From: Spartobacteria bacterium
Lineage (GTDB): Bacteria > Verrucomicrobiota > Verrucomicrobiia > Chthoniobacterales > UBA10450
Assembly: GCA_003167555.1 (NCBI GenBank)
Contig: PMSN01000009.1
Span: forward strand, 248,001 to 312,000
DNA: 64,000 bases
Direction of reading: 5' to 3'
Of the stretch, positions 8,446-17,563 are shown piece after piece; within the stretch, counting starts at the first letter, position 1; every line of letters begins with the position of its first letter. A program made the position numbers and the translations under genes. The notes beneath the pieces are model-generated. The model was not told the origin of the DNA and searched no databases. It saw only the letters and a list, made by a program, of their open reading frames with translations.

Positions 8446-9168
8446 GTGAAACTCGAAATCATTCGCGGGCTGTTGGCATTTCTCTTCATGAACATTGCTG
8501 CCTTCGGTTGCGCGGTTCAGTTGTATCGGTTTTCCGCCCGGAAGACCAAGCCGCCGCCCGTTATCACCGTGCTCATTATCGGGTTTACGGCTCTGATTAC
8601 CGGCCTGCAGTTTGTTTATCCTGAAGTCCTCACGGCGTTTCGACGGAATCGAGAAGCGTTACTGGCGGGAGAGTGGTGGCGAATGGTGACGCCGCTGTTC
8701 GTCCAGGCATACGGCTGGGTGCAAGCTTGCGTGAATGGAGTCGCCGCGGTTGTTTTTTGCCCTCTGGCGGAGCGGCTTTATGGGAAGAAATTGCTGGCGT
8801 TTTACTTTATTCCAGGAGTGCTGGGTCAGATCTTCGGATATCTCTGGAGCCCGAACACTGCCGGGTCATCGCTTGGCATTGCCGGAGTAATAGGAGGGTT
8901 GTTCGTCTTCGCCCTTTTCCACCGGCACGAGCTTTCAAGATCAGCGCGGCTCTTTGCGATTTGTGGTATTGCAGGAGCCGTTGTCTTGTGTCTTTGCCGG
9001 GATATTCATGGTCCGCCAACCATTCTCGGAATTCTCCTGGCGAGCATTCTTCGCGATACGTTCTCGAGCGATAATGCTCTTTCTGGTCGCGCAACAAAAG
9101 GGGGGCAATCTGTGAATCGCGATTGCGGGTCCGCTTTTCTGCTGTGGACGGAGAGTGCCATGTTGTAA
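8446..9168 (+). CDS. Rhomboid-like intramembrane serine protease
   Basis: About 240 residues, mostly hydrophobic with six or more predicted membrane helices. Rhomboid features in order: GEWWRMVTPLFVQ at about residues 75-87 (entry loop), an Asn at about 97, the catalytic-serine loop AGSSLG near Ser142, and a His near 188 in DIHGPPTILG that can complete the Ser-His dyad. The His context is not typical, so activity is inferred. The start is uncertain: GTG at 8446 gives a sensible N-terminus, TTG at 8395 adds 17 residues, and ATG at 8488 is another choice. It is divergent from the gene ending at 7787. Confidence 0.72.
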   Translation: MKLEIIRGLLAFLFMNIAAFGCAVQLYRFSARKTKPPPVITVLIIGFTALITGLQFVYPEVLTAFRRNREALLAGEWWRMVTPLFVQAYGWVQACVNGVAAVVFCPLAERLYGKKLLAFYFIPGVLGQIFGYLWSPNTAGSSLGIAGVIGGLFVFALFHRHELSRSARLFAICGIAGAVVLCLCRDIHGPPTILGILLASILRDTFSSDNALSGRATKGGQSVNRDCGSAFLLWTESAML

Positions 9169-9177
9169 CATGATTCC

Positions 9178-10092
9178 ATGCGCCCGCACCACGAAGCGAT
9201 CCGGCCGACGACCATCATCGAAGCGCCGCGTCTGTCGCAGCGTCTCGGCGCGCAGGTCGTCGTTGCCAGCGAAACCTTTCAATGGACGGGCAGCTTCAAG
9301 TTTCGCGCGGCTTACAACGTCGCCTTGCACGTGCCTAACGAACACATTATCGGAGCATCTTCGGGAAACTTTGGGCAGGCCCTGGCTTATGCCTGTCAGC
9401 TCACAGGCAAACGCTGCACCGTCGTTATGCCGCACAACTCCGCGCAGGTAAAGGTAGAGGCGGTGCGCGAATATGGCGCCACCGTCGATCTCATCAACGT
9501 GCGCGACGTGAGCCGGAGCGAGCGCGTGCAGCAACTCGCGGCTGCAAGCGGCGAGGCCTATGTCGCGAGTCCTTACGACGACTCCCTCGTGATCGATGGC
9601 AACGCCAGCTTGGGAGGCGAATTGATCGCGCTCGGGCGGGCTTTTGAGGCGATCGTCGTGCCGGTGGGAGGAGGCGGGTTGATCGGGGGAATAGCGCAGA
9701 GCGTCGCGCGCGCGAATGCCGCGACGAAGGTCTTCGGCGCAGAACCCGCGCTTGCGAATGATGCTGCTCGCTCGCTTCGCGAAGGACGCATCATCGTAAA
9801 CGAGCAAGAGCCGCAGACTATCGCCGATGGCGCCCGCACTGTAAGCCTCGGGCAGCATAACTGGGCCATCATCCGGGAGCATGTAGCTGGCATCGTAGAA
9901 GTGTCGGAAGAACAAATCCGGGAGGGAGTCCGGCTGCTTTACAGTCTGGCCAATCTGAAGGTGGAGCCGACGGGCGCTCTCGCGATCGGAGCGCTCCTGG
10001 CCGCGCCGGATCTGTTTCGGGACCAGCAGGTCTGCTGCGTTGTGAGCGGTGGCAATGTCGATGCGGCGGTCTATCGGCAGTGCATTGAATGA
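9178..10092 (+). CDS. Threonine/serine dehydratase-like PLP enzyme
   Basis: 304 residues, fold-type II PLP enzyme. PLP lysine at Lys41 in TGSFKFRAA, substrate loop SSGNFGQ at 61-67, and the phosphate-binding VGGGGLIGG at 163-171. There is no C-terminal ACT-like regulatory domain, so it matches short forms such as catabolic threonine dehydratase, serine racemase or hydroxyaspartate dehydratase. The likely reaction is deamination of threonine or serine to the 2-oxoacid in the cytosol. The exact substrate cannot be assigned. The start ATG follows the rhomboid stop by nine bases, so the two may be cotranscribed. Confidence 0.85.
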   Translation: MRPHHEAIRPTTIIEAPRLSQRLGAQVVVASETFQWTGSFKFRAAYNVALHVPNEHIIGASSGNFGQALAYACQLTGKRCTVVMPHNSAQVKVEAVREYGATVDLINVRDVSRSERVQQLAAASGEAYVASPYDDSLVIDGNASLGGELIALGRAFEAIVVPVGGGGLIGGIAQSVARANAATKVFGAEPALANDAARSLREGRIIVNEQEPQTIADGARTVSLGQHNWAIIREHVAGIVEVSEEQIREGVRLLYSLANLKVEPTGALAIGALLAAPDLFRDQQVCCVVSGGNVDAAVYRQCIE

Positions 10093-10282
10093 ATCGTTGC
10101 TAAGCCGGCGACAATGTTAAGCACGGTTCGAAAAATAGCATTGACGGCGACAGGAGCGGACGCCTAGCCTCGCCGGATTACCAACGAAGTCGAGGCGCAC
10201 TTGCTTCGACTTGGCTCGCCCCGATAGGGCGCCGGGGTTTCCGGACGAGCTTCTACTTAAACCAAGAAAAGAAAGTCTCATC

Positions 10283-11152
10283 ATGAAATCAATCGTCTCG
10301 TTTCTGGCTGTCGCATTACTCGCGCTCGGCCCAGCTACCTTGCTTAAGGCTCAGACCTCGCCGACGCGCGCTGCCGCGCCATCGTCGTCTGTCTCACAAT
10401 CATCTCCATCAAACCGATCGATAGCGGCTCCCAAGACCTCGAAATCATCCCCATCGTCGTCCACTTCGACAACGTCATCACCTACGCCCGCCACATCCGC
10501 TGTGAAGTCCTCTCCCAGTCCGCAGATCGCGCGAACGGACGTTTACCACGTCCACTTTACCAAGGCCGCGGCCGGCAAAGCCACTCAACTCGCCGACAAC
10601 CTTAAGAAACCAGACGCTACTGCTCCTTTTCCGGGACACGCTCTGGTTCTGCGCCACCAGGATGGCGACTCTTGGGATTACGCGGTAATCCAGCACATGG
10701 GAACGAGCGCAACCGTCGATGCGGCGCGGCCCGCGCCTTCGCCAGGTGTGCGCGATCTGAGTGACTGGCACAATGACACCTATGTGAACGGCCCTTCCTG
10801 GGCGGAGTTTACCAAGGCCATGGGCATCGATGAATCAGGAGATAAGAGTAATGGTTCGGCCTATGTCATCTCGGTCTATCGTCCTATAGCAGGGCATCGC
10901 GACCAACTCGAAAAGATGCTCAGTGAGCCGCCGGGTGCGGGTGATACCTCGGCTGGCAATGTCCTCATGCAGCATCTGGAAGGTGGGCCGTGGACGTTCC
11001 TAACGATCGCCCGCTATAAGTCATGGCAGGATTTCGGCACGAACGAGAGCAATGCCGTCGCGAGCACGAACAAGAACGAAGGCGGCTGGTTCCAGTTGCG
11101 CGAACTCGTCTCGTTCCATAACGATACCGTTTGCGACCGGATAGCGCCGTAA
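10283..11152 (+). CDS. Exported protein with Ser/Pro/Thr-rich linker
   Basis: 289 residues from ATG at 10283, which has a purine-rich AAGAAAAGAAAG stretch upstream and opens a clean signal peptide (MKSIVSFLAVALLALGPATL). Residues about 25-85 are a low-complexity Ser/Pro/Thr linker, then a globular part of about 200 residues containing TDVYHVHFTKAAAGKATQLA and a second similar segment SAYVISVYRPIAGHRDQLEK. These two halves look like paired ferredoxin-like (dimeric alpha-beta barrel) domains; this is inference. Function unknown. Confidence 0.72.
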   Translation: MKSIVSFLAVALLALGPATLLKAQTSPTRAAAPSSSVSQSSPSNRSIAAPKTSKSSPSSSTSTTSSPTPATSAVKSSPSPQIARTDVYHVHFTKAAAGKATQLADNLKKPDATAPFPGHALVLRHQDGDSWDYAVIQHMGTSATVDAARPAPSPGVRDLSDWHNDTYVNGPSWAEFTKAMGIDESGDKSNGSAYVISVYRPIAGHRDQLEKMLSEPPGAGDTSAGNVLMQHLEGGPWTFLTIARYKSWQDFGTNESNAVASTNKNEGGWFQLRELVSFHNDTVCDRIAP

Positions 11153-11181
11153 GCGACGCATTCCACCATCGCCAACTCAAT

Positions 11182-11252
11182 ATTTGTAGGGCGTTTCTGT
11201 GAAACACCTCGTTTCACCCAGGAATCGAGGCTAACTCAGACGCCCTACAAAT
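11182..11252. repeat. TTGTAGGGCGT-family inverted repeat, copy 1
   Basis: Perfect 13-base arms ATTTGTAGGGCGT (11182-11194) and ACGCCCTACAAAT (11240-11252) with an inner hairpin GTGAAAC/GTTTCAC at 11199-11217. A second element with the same outer arms is at 17759-17818. Both are intergenic. Confidence 0.7.
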
Positions 11253-11255
11253 CTA

Positions 11256-11777
11256 TTGAACAACAAACGCCAGCGAAGGTCTGGCCGAAAATTACCCTCA
11301 CCCACCTCTCAAAACGACCCTTACCACACCGATTACGAAACATATGAACATCTCGATCCCGTCGCCTTCACGCTTCTTTCTGGCGTTATCTTCTTCGCGG
11401 CATGTCTCGCGGCAAGAGCAGCGGAACCTGGACCGGAGGCTGATGGCGTGTATAGCTGCGGCAACGTGGGTGGGTATAAGGGGGGCGAATTCGTCGCGGC
11501 TTCCAAATATATCGAGCTCGTGAAACTGGAACTTCGAGGGAGGACCTACCGGGATTACAAGGAGGGAACTGCCATCGAAAAAAGGGGGGAATTCTCTCCC
11601 TTTACCGTCGACGCCGAAGGCCACATCAAATGGACCAACCGGTTTACCTTCTTAAGCCATGTGTCGTCCGTTGGCACAAGCACGTACGCAGTCCAGAACG
11701 GGACTCCGTCGATCGTCATCAACTACAGCGATAACAAACGCAATCCGGTTCTAATGAATTGCACCAAGGAGAAGTAG
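11256..11777 (+). CDS. Hypothetical exported protein, start uncertain
   Basis: The frame is open from a TTG at 11256 for 173 codons. A signal-peptide-like stretch (VAFTLLSGVIFFAACLAARA) sits at about residues 36-55, an unusually long way in, so the real start is probably later or the 5' end carries a frameshift: an ATG at 11343 lies in another frame just before the hydrophobic stretch. The mature part of about 115 residues has two Cys (YSCGN and MNCTKEK at the end) that could form a disulfide. No family recognised. Confidence 0.55.
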   Translation: MNNKRQRRSGRKLPSPTSQNDPYHTDYETYEHLDPVAFTLLSGVIFFAACLAARAAEPGPEADGVYSCGNVGGYKGGEFVAASKYIELVKLELRGRTYRDYKEGTAIEKRGEFSPFTVDAEGHIKWTNRFTFLSHVSSVGTSTYAVQNGTPSIVINYSDNKRNPVLMNCTKEK

Positions 11778-11805
11778 CTCACGCCCGGCCCCCCGTGAAC
11801 CCAAG

Positions 11806-12696
11806 CTACTCCAAGCGAAACGAGCGCAGAATCTCCGCGCTCTCGCCTTTCACTCCTACGTCGTTCGCGCTTCGGATATCGGGGTCGAGAGAAGTCGCCA
11901 GCATGATGATGGTGACCCCGTTCTTCTTTCCGGGCGGATGCAGCAGGATGGTCTTGCCGTAGATTTTGGTGCGGGCCGCATCGTTGAAATCTGCCTGGAA
12001 GATCGCCGCCTTGCCACGCACGCCGGCGACGGTTTCCGGCATGCGCTTGTGCTCTTTGTAGTTATGGAAGCTGCCCACTAACTGCTGGCCCAGCTGGTCT
12101 AACAACTGGTCATATAGCAGATCACTATCCGCGTCCGGCGGCGTGAACCAGGCATAGCCGACCGCGAAGTTCTCCGCCGTGTAGCCCTCGCCCTGCGTCG
12201 CGTATTTCTCGACTTTGACAAAGTTAACGTCCCCTTGCGGCTGGACTTCGAAGTCGTCCGGATAATCGAAGCTGAAAGGAACAAAGTTCGGCTGGAGCTT
12301 GGCCGGCAGTTTCTCTTTCACATTCACATAGGTGTTCAAGCCGGTGACAGGCGCGGACGGCGCCTGCCGGGTCGATGGTGTGCGCCGGGTCGAGGGGGTC
12401 TGTCTAGTCGAAGGCGTCTCCGTGTTCGCCTGAAGCTCCTTCATTTCCTTGATCTCTTTGGAAGCCTTCTCGACTACGTTCTTCCCGCTGCGATACAGTC
12501 CGTAACAGACGATGGCGGCGATAATGAGAAGCAACGTCAGGCAGCCGCATCCGCCAAGAACCCATGGCATCGCGCTCTTCTTCGCCGGCGGCGCGCTCAT
12601 CGGAGCAGGAGGCGGTGAAACAGGCGGCTGCGCCGGACTGGATGGCGGATTGGTGGGCGGCAAATTCGGCGGAACAGGATTCGATGGTTCGTTCAT
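11806..12696 (-). CDS. Pro-rich single-pass membrane protein with TPSTRQ repeats
   Basis: 296 residues. Residues 1-42 are Pro/Ala/Ser-rich and presumably cytoplasmic; a helix at about 45-65 with Gly-Cys-Gly-Cys at its start (GGCGCLTLLLIIAAIVCYG) spans the membrane. A short coiled-coil-like Lys/Glu stretch follows, then four copies of a six-residue repeat (TPSTRQ, TPSTRR, TPSTRQ, APSAPV) near residues 95-118. The remaining 170 residues form an outer globular domain (FSFDYPDDFEVQPQGDVNFV) of the PsbP/DUF1795-like type, by pattern only. Function unknown. Confidence 0.75.
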   Translation of the reverse strand: MNEPSNPVPPNLPPTNPPSSPAQPPVSPPPAPMSAPPAKKSAMPWVLGGCGCLTLLLIIAAIVCYGLYRSGKNVVEKASKEIKEMKELQANTETPSTRQTPSTRRTPSTRQAPSAPVTGLNTYVNVKEKLPAKLQPNFVPFSFDYPDDFEVQPQGDVNFVKVEKYATQGEGYTAENFAVGYAWFTPPDADSDLLYDQLLDQLGQQLVGSFHNYKEHKRMPETVAGVRGKAAIFQADFNDAARTKIYGKTILLHPPGKKNGVTIIMLATSLDPDIRSANDVGVKGESAEILRSFRLE

Positions 12697-12827
12697 ATGC
12701 GATTGACGGTTAGGATATCAGAAGCCTGAATCCTGTCAGACGCGAGGAAAAAGGTCAAGCGGTCCGTCCTGAAGGAACGGGGAAAATTCCGTTTGGAAAA
12801 TTCATGGAACTGGCTCAATTGACGGGT

Positions 12828-13319
12828 ATGAAAATCCCCTTTGCCCTCCTGTTGCTCGTTGTCCTGGTTAGCCACAGTCTCGCGGCTGGAAGTGTCCGCA
12901 CGATGGAGAATATTCCCGGCCTGCCGGTCGGAGCGTTTCGAAGCGAGCTTCCCGCGAAGATTTATCACCAGTTGGCCACGGAGCCGATTAAGGCGTATCT
13001 CCTTGTGCGCGGACAGATCATAAATAATACCGTGACCGGCGCGCGAGTTGTCCGGTCGGAAGGAAATGGAATTTACGACAAAGTAGCCGTGCAGATAGCC
13101 AACGGAATGTCACTCTACACGTTTACTATCGGAACCCGGATCCCTTCGACTGTAATAGTCCACATCCTTATTTATCAGTTGCCCAAAGGCGAACATGCTC
13201 TCGCCATCGCACAGGACGACACCGTCGGCGCCGCTAACTTGATCTATTCGCGATCGATCCGGATGAGGTTTCTAGGGTTAAAGGGCGACACCGAGACGCC
13301 AAAAAAAGTCAAGAAGTAG
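12828..13319 (+). CDS. Small exported hypothetical protein
   Basis: 163 residues from ATG at 12828, chosen because it puts a typical signal peptide (MKIPFALLLLVVLVSHSLA) at the N-terminus and has GACGGG just upstream; ATG at 12804 would add eight residues. The mature part is predicted mostly beta, ending in a Lys-rich tail. No family recognised. It is divergent from the Pro-rich membrane protein gene. Confidence 0.68.
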   Translation: MKIPFALLLLVVLVSHSLAAGSVRTMENIPGLPVGAFRSELPAKIYHQLATEPIKAYLLVRGQIINNTVTGARVVRSEGNGIYDKVAVQIANGMSLYTFTIGTRIPSTVIVHILIYQLPKGEHALAIAQDDTVGAANLIYSRSIRMRFLGLKGDTETPKKVKK

Positions 13320-13352
13320 CGGAACTGCAACGGCGCTACCTCGTCAGGAGAG

Positions 13353-14357
13353 CTATCTTGCAGGAATCGGCGGCGAGTTCGTTGGCTTCGCCCCGGCGCG
13401 CTTGAGCAGGCTGAAGAGGTCGCTGTCGGTGGAAAGCACGAGGGTGGATTCCTTGGTCAACACCTTGCGATAGGTCTCCATGCTCTTAAGGAAGCCATAG
13501 AACTCGGCGGCTTGCGGATTCTGCGTGTAGGCGCGCGCATAAATCTCCGTTGCTTTCGCATCGGATTGCCCGCGGATTTCCTGGACCTTGCGGTAAGCGG
13601 TCGACTGGATCTCGTTCAGGTCGCGCTCCTTTTGTCCGGCGATGCGAGCGGCTTCGCCTTCGCCTTCAGAGCGGAACCGCTGCGCGATCTGCCGGCGTTC
13701 GCTGATCATGCGCTGATAGATTCGGTCGAGCACATCGGGGTTGTAGTTCACCCGCCGCAAACGCACGTCGAGCAGCTCGATCCCGAACTCGCCGAGCTTG
13801 AGCGCCGCGGCCGTCTTGATCTCGCCTTCGATCTTCAATCGCCCATAGGCGATCGGCGGCAGCACACCTATCGTGCCTATGCCCACGGGGCCGGGCTTGA
13901 GACTCTCGTCGTGCATCGGCTTGCGTTCCTTGTCCGTCCTCACGATTTCGATCAGGTCGTGCTTGGCGATGGCATTGCGCGTCTCGCTCCCGAGGATGTC
14001 TTCGAGGCGCGACTGGGCGCTGCGTTCATCGTGCAAGCGCACAAAATAAATCTTGGGGTTATCGATGCGCCAGCGCGCGAAGGTATCGACGTGAATGTAA
14101 GTCTTGTCTCTCGTCGGAATAGCAACAGGCAATCCGTCCCATTCGAGGAACCGCTTGTCGATTCGGTTAACGTCCTGGATGAATGGGAGCTTGAAATGCA
14201 AGCCGGGTTCCGTGACTGGATCGCCCTGGGGTTTACCGAACTGAGTTACAATCACCTGCTCAGTTTGGTGAACGGCATAGAAGGAACCGAGCAGTCCGCG
14301 CAGAACCAACAAACCCAAGGCGATCATAACCATCCAGAAACAGCCGCGCTTGTTCAC
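13353..14357 (-). CDS. hflC: HflC, membrane protease modulator
   Basis: 334 residues, SPFH/band 7 family. HflC pairs with HflK in a large membrane-bound cage around the FtsH protease and modulates its action. One N-terminal helix at about residues 9-27, then the SPFH core (EQVIVTQFGKPQGDPVTEPG, LHFKLPFIQDVNRIDKR) and a long helical tail (RSEGEGEAARIAGQKERDLN). It starts with GTG (14355-14357) preceded by a strong GGAGGT, one of the few clear ribosome-binding sites here. The start overlaps the TGA of hflK, implying translational coupling. Confidence 0.96.
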   Translation of the reverse strand: MNKRGCFWMVMIALGLLVLRGLLGSFYAVHQTEQVIVTQFGKPQGDPVTEPGLHFKLPFIQDVNRIDKRFLEWDGLPVAIPTRDKTYIHVDTFARWRIDNPKIYFVRLHDERSAQSRLEDILGSETRNAIAKHDLIEIVRTDKERKPMHDESLKPGPVGIGTIGVLPPIAYGRLKIEGEIKTAAALKLGEFGIELLDVRLRRVNYNPDVLDRIYQRMISERRQIAQRFRSEGEGEAARIAGQKERDLNEIQSTAYRKVQEIRGQSDAKATEIYARAYTQNPQAAEFYGFLKSMETYRKVLTKESTLVLSTDSDLFSLLKRAGAKPTNSPPIPAR

Positions 14358-15334
14358 CTGGTTACCTCCGGCTTGTTAGTCAGCGGCAAAATAGGAAGTA
14401 ACTGGCGCATCGAATCATCGATGATGATCTTCGGGCCCATCGCGGGCAGGACATCGCCCATCGTTTCGAGATAAAGACGGGTCCGCGTGATCTCCGGCGC
14501 CTTGATGTATTGCCCGAGCATGGCGTTGAAGGAAGCGACATCGCCTTCCGCTTCGTTCACGCGCTTGAATTGGTAACCTTCCGCGCCGCGAATCGCCTGG
14601 TCCGCCTGGCCTTTCGCTTTCGGGACCGCTTCGTTGTAATCGCCGTTCGCGATATTGATCGCGTTCTCGCGGTCCTGCTGCGCCCGGTTCACCTCATTGA
14701 AAGAGGCCTGCACTTCCGCGGGAGGATTCACGTTCTTCAACTGCACCTGGTCGACGCGAATTCCGAGCTTGTAACGCTGGGCCAGCTCCTGCATCCGGGT
14801 CAGCGCCGAGATCTCGATGTCCTGCCGGCCGATCGTGATGACTTCATCGACCGTGCGATCGCCGATCACTTCGCGCATCGCTGCCTCCGCCAAATCGCGC
14901 AACGTCTGGCCGGGATTACGCACATCGAAGAGATACTGTTTCGGATCGTCGATCCGATATTGCACCACCCATTCGACGAGCGCGGCGTTGAGGTCACCCG
15001 TGACCATCGATTTTTCCTCGAGCTGCTGTTGAGTGGGCTGGTCCTCGTTCGTGTAGCCCGCAGTGTAAAAACCAAATTCGAGCTTCAACTGCCGCCGCGT
15101 CGGCAGAACGGTCTGGTCATCGATCCCGAGCGGCAACTTGAAGTGCAGCCCGGGCTCGACTGTCTTCAGAAATTTTCCGAAGCGCAGCACGACGCCCTCC
15201 GACTCTGCCGGGACCGTGTAATAAGAAGTCCACAGGACAATTAAAGCCGCGACCACGGCGAGCACCGCGCCGATCAGCCGCATCGGCGGCTTGGGCAAAT
15301 TGAGATTTATGACCGCGGGCGGCTGGTTATTCAT
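14354..15334 (-). CDS. hflK: HflK, membrane protease modulator
   Basis: 326 residues, SPFH family partner of HflC. The start ATG at 15332-15334 is chosen because GAGAGG lies just upstream; an open frame continues to 15430 but has no such site. One helix at about residues 18-38, then VVLRFGKFLKTVEPGLHFKL and the coiled-coil region QDRENAINIANGDYNEAVPK. The Gly-rich N-terminal region of enterobacterial HflK is missing, as in many other phyla. First gene of a two-gene operon with hflC. Confidence 0.95.
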   Translation of the reverse strand: MNNQPPAVINLNLPKPPMRLIGAVLAVVAALIVLWTSYYTVPAESEGVVLRFGKFLKTVEPGLHFKLPLGIDDQTVLPTRRQLKLEFGFYTAGYTNEDQPTQQQLEEKSMVTGDLNAALVEWVVQYRIDDPKQYLFDVRNPGQTLRDLAEAAMREVIGDRTVDEVITIGRQDIEISALTRMQELAQRYKLGIRVDQVQLKNVNPPAEVQASFNEVNRAQQDRENAINIANGDYNEAVPKAKGQADQAIRGAEGYQFKRVNEAEGDVASFNAMLGQYIKAPEITRTRLYLETMGDVLPAMGPKIIIDDSMRQLLPILPLTNKPEVTR

Positions 15335-15504
15335 GTCCTCTCGCAACATCGCGAAGCGCCCAGGCGTTTTGCGAGTTGCTGGCGCACCATAGCCTGAATG
15401 GCGCCGTGAAGAGAAGCTTAATTTTTTCACGACCGTTCGTTCGCCGGTTTCAGCTTGCCGCCCACCGAAATACCGGGTATTTTCGACCGAAGGACATCAC
15501 GCCC

Positions 15505-15765
15505 ATGAAAAGAACACGCCAGCAGGTTGCCGAAACGATCGAGGCCTTCGTGAACGGGACCGGACGCCAGTGGGATTGGGATGGTTTCATCTCGATTCGG
15601 CTGGATGATCCCGATCTGGAAGCCGTTCGCCAAAAGTGCATCTCCGTCCGGGATGAATATCCGCCTTCCAAACTGACCGACTATTGCAGCGAGGCCGGGA
15701 TGGAGGTCATGCGCGGTCTGGCGCAGAGTTTAGGCGCCTCGAGCAAACAGCCATCCGCTGCTTAG
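15505..15765 (+). CDS. Small conserved-looking hypothetical protein
   Basis: 86 residues from ATG at 15505. It contains FVNGTGRQWDWDGFISIRLD and later DEYPPSKLTDYCSEAG, a Trp/Asp-rich pattern with a single Cys. Probably cytosolic: there is no signal or membrane segment. No function known to me. It is divergent from hflK and precedes the GNAT gene by 41 bases, so it may be the first gene of the operon running to 17047. Confidence 0.68.
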   Translation: MKRTRQQVAETIEAFVNGTGRQWDWDGFISIRLDDPDLEAVRQKCISVRDEYPPSKLTDYCSEAGMEVMRGLAQSLGASSKQPSAA

Positions 15766-15806
15766 ACCACCGCTCGCCTCGAGATCGTCCGGAGCTTCTT
15801 GAACTG

Positions 15807-16277
15807 ATGAAGAGTCAGGCTGTCGGCTCTCTTTCGGGCAAGGACACTGCAACGATCCGATGTGCCAGGGTGAGGGACGCGGCCCGGCTTGCCGAGCTAA
15901 GCGCGGCACTCGGTTACCCGGCCGAAGTTGATGTGCTCGCGCGCAGGCTTGCACGCTTGCTCCCCCGCCCGGAACATCTCCTCTTGGTGGCGGAAGCAAC
16001 GGCCAACCTTGTGATCGGCTGGGTCCACGCAGGGGAACAAGACATTCTGGAAGTGGGACGCTTCTGTGAAATCCTGGGCCTTGTGGTAGCGACCGATCAT
16101 CGTGGCCAGGGCATCGGCCGGCGTTTGGTATCGGCGGTGGAGCACTGGGCTTGCCAGCGCGGACTCGACCGCGTCTCGGTGCGCAGTAACATTCTCCGCA
16201 CCGAATCGCATCCGTTTTACGAGCGAGCGGGATACGTTCGCGAGAAGACCCAGCATGTCTACCGGAAGCAACTATGA
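15807..16277 (+). CDS. GNAT-family N-acetyltransferase
   Basis: 156 residues from ATG at 15807. GNAT fold with the acetyl-CoA loop at VVATDHRGQGIGRRLVSAVE (the Q/R-x-x-G-x-G motif A) and a C-terminal RTESHPFYERAGYVREKT typical of motif B. It acetylates a small molecule, amino group or protein N-terminus; the substrate cannot be predicted. The stop overlaps the next gene's start (ATGA at 16274-16277), so the two are coupled. Confidence 0.86.
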   Translation: MKSQAVGSLSGKDTATIRCARVRDAARLAELSAALGYPAEVDVLARRLARLLPRPEHLLLVAEATANLVIGWVHAGEQDILEVGRFCEILGLVVATDHRGQGIGRRLVSAVEHWACQRGLDRVSVRSNILRTESHPFYERAGYVREKTQHVYRKQL

Positions 16278-17047
16278 CATCCATGCCTTTACTTAATTTC
16301 TCAAAACAACGCCCGCCTGGAAGAAGGTCGCCGCGCCTGGCTCTGATCGCTGCCTACGCGCTTGTCTGCCTGGTTTGGGCCGCGTCGGCTCTCGGCGAAA
16401 CGATCGCTTACGATACGCCGGAATGGCGGAAGGAGATCGCGAATGGTTTTCTTCCCTATCATCGGCTTGCCCGCGCCGACTTCCCCATCGACGACAAAGC
16501 ACATGCGAAGTACGCCATGTATACTTACGGGTTCTTTCATTATAACTACGAGCCCAAGTGCACGAAGGAAGGCGACCACGTGATTGCCCGCATCACGGAG
16601 TGGCGTGTCCGGTCGGGCTTCAACCGGAACAAGTCATCGCGCAAGAGCTGGTTCAAAGACGTGGAAAGACTTGTGATCCATGAGCAGGGCCATCTCGACA
16701 TCAACGAGCTTCATAGCCGGCACCTCGCCCACATGAAGCTCGAACAATTGCCTGTCGGTGAAGGTGGAACCTCTGCGGAGGCGCTCGATGATCTCCGAAG
16801 CAAGGTAACGGAGCTCTCCAACAAGACTTCAAAGGAAGACCAGACAGAGCAGGACGCCTACGACGCCGAGACTTCGCACGGCACCAACAGATCGAAGCAG
16901 GTGGCCGCGACGGCCGCCATCCAAAAGCGCTTGAAGGCGGATGGTATTACTTATGCGAACGAGTCCGACGATGATCAAACCGGGCCGACGCAAGAGCGGC
17001 AGTCTCCTCTTGAATTGCTCGGGCGCACCCTCAAAAAGGATCGGTAA
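16274..17047 (+). CDS. DUF922-type putative exported Zn-dependent peptidase
   Basis: 257 residues. A hydrophobic segment at about residues 22-40 ends at ALGET and gives a signal peptide. The key motif is HEQGHLDI with His136, Glu137 and His140 (HExxH), followed by a predicted helix. This matches the DUF922 family, annotated as a predicted zinc peptidase. The C-terminal third is polar and Lys/Glu/Asp-rich with no clear fold. Start ATG overlaps the upstream GNAT stop. Activity is not shown for most of the family, so 'peptidase' is by motif only. Confidence 0.78.
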   Translation: MTSMPLLNFSKQRPPGRRSPRLALIAAYALVCLVWAASALGETIAYDTPEWRKEIANGFLPYHRLARADFPIDDKAHAKYAMYTYGFFHYNYEPKCTKEGDHVIARITEWRVRSGFNRNKSSRKSWFKDVERLVIHEQGHLDINELHSRHLAHMKLEQLPVGEGGTSAEALDDLRSKVTELSNKTSKEDQTEQDAYDAETSHGTNRSKQVAATAAIQKRLKADGITYANESDDDQTGPTQERQSPLELLGRTLKKDR

Positions 17048-17065
17048 ACAGCGACCATCTTCCGA

Positions 17066-17563
17066 ATGGCATGTAGCATTCGAATAGCACAAGAAGAAGA
17101 TCGTGCGGCAATCTGGCGAATCTTTCACGCTGTCGTGGCGCCAGGCGATACCTACGCCTTTGATCCAAAGATAACCCGAGAAGAAGGTCTCGCTTATTGG
17201 TTTGCTCCGGGGAACTGGACCTATATCGCCGTCCAGGATGGCGTCATCGCCGGTACCTGCGTCCTGCGAGCCAACCAGTCCGGCCCGGGTTCACATGTCG
17301 CGAACGCCGCCTTCATGGTGGCGCCGTCGGCGCGCCGCATGGGAGTAGGTCGCGCCATGGCTGAGCATTGTCTTGCCGAGGCCGGCCGGTTGGGCTTTCG
17401 CGCCATGCAGTTTAACTACGTGGTTTCCACCAACGAAGGCGCGGTGCGGCTATGGAAGCAGCTTGGCTTTGATATCGTCGGGACGTTGCCGGGTGCGTTT
17501 CGACATCCGCGGCTTGGTTTCGTTGACGTCTATGTTATGTCTAAGGACTTAGGCCATGGATAG
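17066..17563 (+). CDS. GNAT-family N-acetyltransferase
   Basis: 165 residues, second GNAT enzyme in this cluster. Acetyl-CoA motif VAPSARRMGVGRAMAEHCLA, then STNEGAVRLWKQLGFDIVGT (motif B) and the terminal PGAFRHPRLGFVDVYVM, a wording common in the L-amino-acid N-acyltransferase/YhhY-like subgroup. The start ATG is 18 bases after the preceding stop. The last codons overlap the small zinc-ribbon gene by eight bases. Confidence 0.88.
   Translation: MACSIRIAQEEDRAAIWRIFHAVVAPGDTYAFDPKITREEGLAYWFAPGNWTYIAVQDGVIAGTCVLRANQSGPGSHVANAAFMVAPSARRMGVGRAMAEHCLAEAGRLGFRAMQFNYVVSTNEGAVRLWKQLGFDIVGTLPGAFRHPRLGFVDVYVMSKDLGHG

Noticed and set aside
1-10092. A threonine metabolism operon joining the synthase at 1-900 and the dehydratase-like gene at 9178-10092
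   Set aside because: They are 8 kb apart on opposite strands with unrelated genes between.
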